A DNA stretch of 64,000 nt from Sorghum bicolor (Eukaryota; Streptophyta; Magnoliopsida; Poales; Poaceae), in contig NC_012871.2 of NCBI RefSeq assembly GCF_000003195.3, positions 48,641,862 to 48,705,861 on the forward strand, in the 5' to 3' direction. Positions 56,101 to 64,000 of the stretch are shown here, one piece after another. The translations under genes were made by a program, and so were the position numbers. Under the pieces are notes generated by a model. It saw nothing but the letters and a program-made list of their open reading frames with translations, did not search any database and was not told the DNA's origin. Numbering within the stretch: position 1 is the stretch's first letter; the number at the start of each line of letters is the position of its first letter.

Positions 56101-58085
56101 AAAGTATTTCACAATATTTTCACATTTATTTGGGCAATAACACAGCAGTTATGAAAAAAAACAAATATAACAAGCAATTAAAACCTAACTGCATAAATCT
56201 ATTTTTACGACTAAAACTTCAAACTAAAGCATACCATATTATAGATCTAATGCATAGAGAATTTCATAAGGATTCCAAAAAGTCCACATTTGCTATTTTA
56301 CGATTTGTCTACAATTTACTATGCATTTCCAAAGTTGATACACGAAATCTGCAAAAACAAAAGATAAAAGAAAACGACTTTGCACCAGGAACCCTAAGTT
56401 TTTCCAAGAATCACGCCACAGCCCAGTAACACTATTCATATGAGTCTTGGCTTCGCATCTGGAACCTGAGTTGTTTTATATTCTAACTACGAGGTCCCTT
56501 CTCTTCTTCTTTACGGACAGAGAAGCGGGCAGCCGGCAGGACGTTCTAGCTCGAGGCTCACGGCCGAATGGTCACCAGCTACGGTCGTGGGAGGCCTGCC
56601 CGCTCCTTGCCGCGGCCAACCATAGCCACGCCAATCTCCTGGCCGGCTGAGGCAGCAGCAGCGCACCAGAGGAGCAGCACCGGCGACGGCGACAGATGGG
56701 AGAGAGCTGGAGAGAGAAGAAGGCGAGTGGAGGATGGGAGGGCAGTGCAGAGCGTGCTGGTGTGTGTGAGGAGCGTCTGGCGTGGCTTGCTGTCCACTTT
56801 AGACGAGCAGGAGCGCGTGTCAGCCATGGTGGGAGTGCTCTCGCGCATGGACGCCGCGTAGGCAATTCGTCGAGCACGTGGCACGCGACGGTGTGGCTCA
56901 GGTGGGAGGCGATTTTGGGCTTCTTCCGGGCCGAATTTGAAGATGGGCCAAAAACGAAGTTTGCTCACCTCGGCCTGCTCTCCAACTTTGATTGAGTGTG
57001 CTCAGTCATTAGGCTAACAGATTAGGAGATAATTAGATGCCAAGTCACAAGTGTCAACGTATTGATGGTGATTAGCAAAACCAAGAATTGATGATCGAAA
57101 CCATGTCAAACTTGATGCAACTTTTTACATGACCTTCTCCAAGTAATTGTCCACCACTTTTATTCTTGGACCAACTTTAGTTGCTTAACAAAAACACGAG
57201 AACACGGCATGCCAACGGGTCGACGTCTGTTTGGCGATAAAATAATCATTTGCTGTTTTGGGAGCTACTTTTAGATATCCAAATGAACTCCAAATTTGAT
57301 GATACTTGATCCATTGCTTTCATCAAGAAGAGTACTCCAACTCATATTAAGGAATCCAACTGAGTTACTATATGAATTTGGATGCTAAAATGTCACAAAG
57401 AAGCTAACTTGCTGCTGTCACTTTCCGGGACTTAGAATTATTTCTCAGGGCTTAAAAGCAGCCGTTGATTCGAACTTTGAGCCTCTGTTTGAACTATTTG
57501 CAAGCTGAGTTGGTTCCTGACCCTTGAATAAAGTTTCTTCTACAGAAGGAAAACTACAACTTTTATTTAGGGTCAAACCTCATAACTGCAACATAAGTCA
57601 ATCTTCACTTTGGTGAAAGCAGTAACCCGATAAAGCTCCAAACAGGGTTTTAGGCCAATTGAAGCATTTCCTTGGCCTAAGCTTAACAAGAACCCTTCAT
57701 GACTTTTATTGTATAATTCATCTAGAGTCATATGAACATGTTTTCAAGGGTTGTTTGATGACCCATGATTCTATTTCCTTAATAGAGCCATTCCGGCAAG
57801 GATATAACTTATCATTTCATGTGACTTCTTGATTCCAAACATCACCAAACTTTTCCAGAGACCAACATATATTGGGATGGATATAAGACACATGAAAAAG
57901 GTTCCATTAGCATCATCCAAGCATACCTTTGAAAAAGGGCCTATATATAAGTAAAGGTGCATCATCCAAATCCAAGTTAGAGCTTACTTTCATAGATTGA
58001 CTTTGACCTCTTTATTACCACTGAACTTTTCATGTTTGAGCTCAAACCTAGTACTTAGCAAGTGACAAACACCTGGGGTGTTACA
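53119..58085 (-). mobile_element. Very long solo LTR (4967 bp), gypsy/Del-like ends
   Basis: On the minus strand it begins TGTAACACCCCAGGTG and ends GGCGGTTCTGTTACA, with short TGTAACA-type inverted ends. A perfect 5-bp duplication GTCTC flanks it (53114-53118 and 58086-58090). No coding region for gag or pol exists inside, so it is a solo LTR. TGTAACACCCC ends and multi-kilobase LTRs are typical of Del/Tekay chromoviruses, which is my tentative assignment. A GC-rich block (about 56520-56990) with a minus-strand TATA-like ATATAAAAC just downstream (56474-56482) may be its promoter. Open frames in that GC-rich block occur on both strands and look like by-products. Confidence 0.85.
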
Positions 58086-58090
58086 GTCTC

Positions 58091-58529
58091 CAATAATACT
58101 TCTCTGACCTGCGTCTATAAACGAATATGTAGGTACTTTGCTCAACTGCATCTCCAAAAGATAATTTAGCTATCGCGTACATGCAGGAAAAAATATAGAT
58201 AAACAGAAAAAAAAAGGAAGTGTTCTAGGAGAGATGTAAATCTAGGAAGAAGCAGCAGCTCGTGAATAGTACTACTACTATTACTACAGTACGTTCTAGA
58301 CTATTGGTATTGATCATCATCTTGTAAATGATCATCATTAACAAGCTACACTACTAAAGTACGTAGTCTATGCATGTTGAGTTAAATTGGCTACTTCTGT
58401 AGTAATTGCCTTTGTTCTTGCACGAGACTGTCGCTACCAGTAAAACACTCGTAAGAGTGAGAGATGGCGATGAGGAAGCCATTCCGATTTTTACAGCGTC
58501 GATGGCGGGTTCCGCTGAATCAGATTTAC
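58091..58529. other. Intergenic sequence right of the solo LTR
   Basis: AT-rich sequence with no recognised gene; a minus-strand frame partly covers it without a domain. Confidence 0.4.
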
Positions 58530-58594
58530 CGTAGCTCGTCGCAGCCCCAACCAGAGTGAACCAAATCAAACGAACTGGAGTGATCTCCTGCCAT
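58530..58594 (-). CDS. Possible first coding exon of an unknown gene
   Basis: On the minus strand an ATG at 58594 opens MAGDHSSSFDLVHSGWGCDE and reaches a donor-like CTACG|GTAAAT at 58530/58529. A GC-rich stretch upstream (58640-58960) could be its promoter and leader. No downstream exon was found, and the next bases are AT-rich. This is a guess from splice-site and composition cues only. Confidence 0.18.
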
Positions 58595-59145
58595 CTAATC
58601 TACATCAGTGTGCCCAATCAATCAACAGCTCAAACACAAACTACTAACCAGGCCAAGAAGGATAAACCAGAAGGGAAGGGGAGAGATGGACAATAAGGGG
58701 TCCGCCGGCACGCCCACAGACGAGGATGCCGACGAGCGCCACTGCCTCCCCTAACTCGCGTTCTCCAAAGGCTAGCACGGGCGCCGCTCGGGCCGTAGCA
58801 TGCCGTCACGAGCCTGCAGGGGCGCGACGCCGTGCGCCGGAGCGGCAAACACAATAGCAACTAACTCTCCTCCTTCCAGGCATCATCGAGCCAACAGATT
58901 TGGGAGGCGGGGAACACTCCGAGCTAGGGACGAAGAACAACGTGCTGTACCTAGAGTTCTAACTAGGATACGTACAAAGCTGGTTGGCTATCCAGTATAC
59001 AGGGGGAGGCGGGCGGGGGACCGGTGTTTGTTTGGAAGTGAAGACAGAAGGGGTAAAGAAACAAAGCCAGAACATCTACAGAGCAGTTGGTTAGGTCTTT
59101 TTGGATAAAGATAGCTATCCACTAAGGGGGATAGAAAACATGGGT
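58595..59145. other. GC-rich island without a recognised gene
   Basis: This contrasts in composition with both neighbours. Several frames are open on both strands because of the composition; none has a recognisable domain. Confidence 0.35.
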
Positions 59146-59844
59146 GTAGTGAAGTTATTTTATATATATATATAGGTATGTTATTGGGAGCATAGGGCTT
59201 CCAATAACTATTGAAAGCCCTGACCAAAACCAGTTGATCTGGTTTCACCAAACCAGTGTGTAGGGATCGACTAACCCATCGTAGCGTGTGGTCTTGGCTC
59301 AACCCAAACCTCCCAACAAAGCACCGACAGCTCTTTCAAATTCATTTGAACCACCCCAGCCCCAGCCTCTTACCCTGTCCATGGCGTGGACCACCCCGAC
59401 CGCACGGCGTCGGTGCGGCCTCCTCGCGTCGACGGCGCGGCCATCCCCGCCGCGACACCGGACCTACTCGCACCTGCCTGGCATCCCGGCACCCCTAGCC
59501 CGTGGCGCCACCCCTACCAGCACTGCTGCAGCAGTGCCCCTGTAGTAGCGATAGATCTGGTCAGCCATGACTGCTCCCGCACCACCAAGATGGTGCCCCA
59601 GCCACGACACCTCCCCGTACTGGCGGCGGCAGCAACGACACCACCAGCAATGGCAACCTCCACATCACCATAGATTCACCGTCACCTTCCTCGGATCCAG
59701 CCGCCCCTATACCCTGACGACATCTGCACATCCTTTATGATGCAGCCTTGGTGATGCAGCGGGCAAGTACGGATCCTGGTGTGGACCTCCCTCCTTTCTG
59801 TCCCTAACTGCATTTCTCATCTATTCCCACCTTTCCCTTGGCAG

Positions 59845-59927
59845 TGGACTTTCTTCTACTGCATGATTGATTCTGATGTCTTCTACATGAACATACCGAG
59901 CCGTAGAGGTGCCAAGTCAATCTATGC
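59845..59927 (+). other. Exon-like island 1
   Basis: A pyrimidine-rich acceptor (CTTTCCCTTGGCAG) and donor (TATGC|GTGAGT) bracket 83 bp. The bracketed frame encodes FFYCMIDSDVFYMNIPSRR. No homology is recognised. Confidence 0.25.
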
Positions 59928-61092
59928 GTGAGTATTCTGTCCACATTCCCCTTTGATTGTCCACGTTCCATTTTTGTACTTGAAAGTAATAAATTTAGAA
60001 TTGTCCATGTTTCTCTGGTCCTTCACCAGTGTTTTAATGCCTTTTTCATGTGTACAAGGTGATTCCGACCTGTATGGGTTTTATGTGGGTTTTTATGCAT
60101 ATCAAATATGGCAAGTGAATAGCTTTAAAATTACCCATCATTTGTGAACTGTACAAGATAATGTTTTTTATGGCAAACGTTTTCTATGTAACCTTGCTTG
60201 TGTTTCCATACTTGTTGAACGTAGGTGTCTTTTTTAAACTGTAGACAAAATGTTTCTTTTGTGTTTCTATTTTTTTTGTTGTGATTTTTGCATTATTGTA
60301 GCCAAGATTTTTTAACCTTGCATTATTTCTAGAAGCTCCTTTCGATTTGGTCGGCTGGATCTGTTCCAAATTATTTCACTTGTCCTTGTTGTCTTGTTGA
60401 TTAGCACTATTCGTCTCTAGTCCTATGTGCTTTGATGTCTTAAGTCATGTGTGGTTTGGTCTCTAGCAACAGATTTTAATATTTATGCCCTTTCATCTCC
60501 CGGCAATTTGGATTGAGTTTGATTCTGTTAATGATGCAGTCTATAAGATGCCAATGTTTCTCTGTTATTGTTTAGAGCAACTCTATGTGGACTTCTAAAT
60601 TCTAAATATATCTGTAAATTGTTTGAGCATACTTTTATGCATTGTTTCTCTGTTAATTATACAATTGAATTCCAGCAGTGGATACAAAGATCCACGTTTA
60701 TGGTTCATACATAATTCATCTTCATTGTTTTGTTTGTAGATTTTGAGTTATTATGCTTGAGTGCATAAGTTTCTATGCATGGCTAAACTATAGCTTGGTA
60801 TGCATTCTATATATTTTTACAACAAATTAGCCTATATTTTTGGAGCAGTTAACTATACACTTCTATACAGCTATATACATAATTTGAGCACCTTTTTTAT
60901 GCAATGTTGATGCTTTTATTTATAGAAAAAATTGTTTTTGCGCTTGCATATATGAGTTTCTATGCATAGTAATTATGATTTGGCAATCTGACTAAATAAA
61001 TATCTATGTATAATTAGAGCATATTTCTATGCATTATCTAAGCACATTATTTGACCTGATTAGAATAAAAATTTGTATCATTCATTATCCAG

Positions 61093-61168
61093 GCCAAGGA
61101 GGCCATCGCCACGGTCCTTAAGGATGTCCTCCTCAACGACAACAACGCTGAGGATAAATTCAACAACG
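61093..61168 (+). other. Exon-like island 2
   Basis: A GC-richer 76-bp segment within T-rich DNA is bracketed by TATCCAG and CAACG|GTAGC. Its frame encodes AKEAIATVLKDVLLNDNNAE. No family is recognised. Confidence 0.25.
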
Positions 61169-63680
61169 GTAGCAAGGAATTGCGTCCAAGTCATTGTCGT
61201 GAAGCAATCTTTCACTGCATATCATTAGTTATTCATGCTTCTTTTTATATATTATAAGAACAAATTTCTATGTAATATCAGAGTATATTTCTATATATTA
61301 TCAGAGCATATTTCTATATGTTTTTGTTGGCTTCTTTCTATGCATTGTTAGAACACTTTGACAAACATTCTTGGAATAATTATCTGTACACTTCCATATA
61401 ATTCTATACTTTGCTGGTACACAATTTTATATATTGTGTGAGTTGGGGTCATCACGATGATAGTACAATAATCCCCTAGAAGGGAGGTTATTTTGGGGTT
61501 CTATGTGTTATTCCTTTATTATCTATACGTCCCCAAAGTGACAATAATGGTTTGGTTTAGGCTTGTCATGATTTTGGATAAAATAATCTTCCACAGGGCA
61601 GGGTTTTATTGGGTGTTTATATTGTTTTGTGCCTGCTAAAACATGTTTATATGTGTTTTTGCAGCTATATGATTTTCACGTGTACTAAAACATGTTTCTA
61701 TACCTTTCTTTGCCACCGTAATGTTACTGCGCCTCCTCAAACATGTTTCTATGCCTTTTTGTGGTGCAGCTATATGACAGTAATGTTTTCTATGCATTTG
61801 ATTTTGATTTTTATATTTGAAAGTAATAAATTTTGAATTGTGTTTTAATGCCTTTTTCATGCGTACAAGGTGATTCAGACCTGTATGGGTTTTTATGCGA
61901 GTTTTTATACATATCAAACATGAAAACATGACAAGTGAATAGCTTTAAAATTACCCATCATTTATGAACTATATGAGACAATGATTTTTTATTGGAACAA
62001 ATTTCTATGCAATATCGGAGTATATTTCTATATATTATTAGAGCATATTTCTATACGTTATTTGTTGGCTTCTTTCTATGCATTGTTTGAACACTTTGAC
62101 ATAGATTCTTGGAAAAATTATCTGTATACTTCTACATAATTATATACTTTTCTGGTACATAATTATATACATTTTTTAGGTTGGGGTCGTCATGATGATG
62201 GTACAATAGTCCCCTAGAAGGGAGGTTATTTTTGGATTCTATGCGTTGTTCCTCTATTATTTATTAGTGCCTAAAGTGACAATAATGGTTTAGTTTAGGA
62301 TTGTCACGATTTTGGATCTCCCACATGGCAAAGTTTTATTAGGTATTTTAAATTATTCGTGCCTGCTAAGACATGTTTATATGTGTTTCTTGTAGCTATA
62401 AGGTTTTTGCGCTTACTAAAACATGTTTCTATACCTTTCTTTGCCACCGTAAGTTTTTTACGCTTGCTCAAATATGTTTCTATGTCTTTGTTGTGGTGTA
62501 GGATGGTTGGAAGAATTCCTCTATTTTTGGTGTGAGGTCAATGGTGGCTCGGACATCATAGGACATGACTTGCGACGTTCACAACTTCCTTGGCTTGTGA
62601 CGGTGGCGTAGTGTGATATTCGATATAGTTGATGGGTTAATGTAAAAAGTTAGTTTTCCATATGTTGTGTTTATATGCTTGGATGATATGAGCGAAACTA
62701 TTGATTTCTATGTAACCTCTGTTGGGTTTCAATATTTGGTTAACTGAGTGTCTATGCATGTTGTGAGTTGGGAACATTATGGATAGTCTATGTAGTGTTT
62801 TGTATGTTTCATTCCCTTAAAAGGAAGTATGGTGTAAAGTTTCTATACATTGTTGTTCAATTAAATAAACATATCCTCGTGCAAAGAATGGTGTGGGTAT
62901 GGGTAGTGATGGTATTAGTTGTAATAGACCCCCATAGCAGGAAGCATGATGTTGTTACAGACAATCATGGTTGTGTCGGGTAGAATGTCCATCTCATGGA
63001 GAGGTTTTTACGCAGCAATGAAATTAATTTTTATTCATTGAACTACTAATTTGTATGCAACGTGGCACTAAAAAACCTTTATGCGTATCTTGACTATTGA
63101 TTCTATGTACCTACTAGGTCATCATGTGCCAGCATTCAAATTTCAAAATTTGAAGAAGACAAGATCGTCTCCATGTGGAGATGTTTCTATGTGGTAACAA
63201 AATTAATTTTTATTCATTCAACCACTAATTTATATTCAATGTCGACGCCAAAAACTTTGCTACGTATTTTGACTATTGATTCTATGCATCTAATCAGTCA
63301 TTATGTGTCATGATTCAAATTTCAAATTTTGAAAAACACGAGGTCGTCTTGATGTTTCTTGCTCAGAAGATCTATTCGGATGTATAAAACTTTGTCTCAT
63401 CGTGCGCAAAATTATGATTTTTTTTCAAAAATATATTCACAACGGATCTTGAATCGTGCAAAAAATATCAGGAGTTCAACGGTGAAAACCGTTTTTGAAT
63501 CGGATGTTTTGTTGAGAAATTGTCGTGAAAAAAGGGAAGCGATTAGAGTGGACGCACGCATGCAGACATGTGTCAGTCTATGTCCAGATTACAGAGAGAT
63601 TTTTATGCAGTAACAAATTGATTTTAATTTATACAACAACTAGATTTTTTGCATCGTCGCGATAAAAACCTTTCTGGATA

Positions 63681-64000
63681 TAACACCAAATACCATATAG
63701 TAATACTATGTATACAAGATTTACTTTAAAAAAAAAATCTGACAGCAACACGCGGGGAATTCACCTAGCTAGGAAAATAGTCATTCCAGCAAATTTGAAG
63801 AATGAGCTCATAATACATCAACTTATCTAGAATAGGTTGATTCCCTAAACCAAGCACTCTATTAATGTTAGCTAACAGCAAGAAAAAGATTTGAACACGA
63901 GGTTTTTGCAGTGTCCATTGGAGAAAATTCACTTGGTAATAACAAAGTATACTTTTGATATCCAACAACTTTGAACACAGTTTGCAACATTCACTACACA
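63681..64000. other. AT-rich end of window
   Basis: No gene or repeat is recognised; the short minus-strand frame here has no domain. Confidence 0.4.

Larger units (their letters stand above)
59150..63680. repeat. T-rich, internally duplicated block with exon-like islands
   Basis: Starting at a TA run (59161-59175), this block has a GC-rich segment (about 59340-59720) followed by T-rich DNA full of TTTCTATGCATTG-type motifs. Duplications by landmark are: TTTAATGCCTTTTTCATG at 60032 and 61843; GAACAAATTTCTATG at 61258 and 61995 (period about 737 bp, over about 480 bp); and ATTAATTTTTATTCATT at about 63024 and 63205, with a diverged third copy near 63620. It looks like a decayed transposon or a repeat-rich intron. 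I cannot name the family. Confidence 0.55.

Noticed and set aside
56568..56995. GC-rich frames on both strands inside the solo LTR
   Set aside because: Mutually overlapping antisense frames driven by base composition. More likely the LTR promoter region.

Overview
The window is plant nuclear DNA from a grass (Poaceae). It is probably a panicoid of the sorghum/maize/sugarcane group, but I infer that only from the transposon families; no ordinary host gene is present to confirm it. Almost all of it is transposable elements, and the best-supported result is a four-level nest resolved by terminal repeats and target-site duplications (TSDs).

Level 1 (1-47600): a CACTA (En/Spm) DNA transposon on the + strand whose left end lies outside the window. 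It carries the C-terminal part of a TNP2-type transposase (1-1293), a 24-bp minisatellite, about 3.4 copies of a 678-bp tandem repeat, and a second gene with a noncoding leader, a 3.5-kb intron and seven coding exons (Transposase_24-like front, Ulp1/C48-like back). Its right terminal inverted repeat ends at 47600. Level 2 (9955-44789): a Tat-lineage Ty3/gypsy element with 715-bp LTRs, inserted in an exon of that second gene. The exon reads through in frame once one copy of the near-perfect TSD is removed. Its sense genes are broken, and on the opposite strand near its 3' end it carries a spliced six-exon plant-mobile-domain (PMD) gene with its own TATA box.

Level 3, inside the Tat element: (a) a 1906-bp solo LTR at 11643-13548; (b) a complete Athila-lineage gypsy element at 15261-24627 (minus strand) with an intact 1.46-kilo-residue polyprotein plus an accessory ORF that has its own promoter; (c) a gag-only (TR-GAG-like) copia-type element at 24936-36207 (minus strand) with 2.4-kb LTRs. 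Level 4: one LTR of (c) contains a 100-N assembly gap followed by a fragment of another Athila-type LTR (27231-28820).

Right of the CACTA element (47601-64000) are a B3-domain gene relic, a cluster of Tourist-like MITEs with TAA duplications (three of them abutting), a 4967-bp solo LTR with a perfect TSD (53119-58085), a short GC-rich stretch with one possible exon, and about 4.5 kb of T-rich, internally duplicated sequence with a few exon-like islands.

The most unusual signals are regulatory. They are: the hexamer GCCGAT/ATCGGC strewn through the Tat element in coding and noncoding DNA alike; a pair of GGGCGCCCGCCC boxes exactly 21 bp apart upstream of TATA boxes in Athila LTRs and, inverted, upstream of the accessory ORF; and dense CACCGGACGC/GCGTCCGGTG arrays immediately upstream of the TATA box in the copia-type LTRs. 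All counts and alignments were made by eye.
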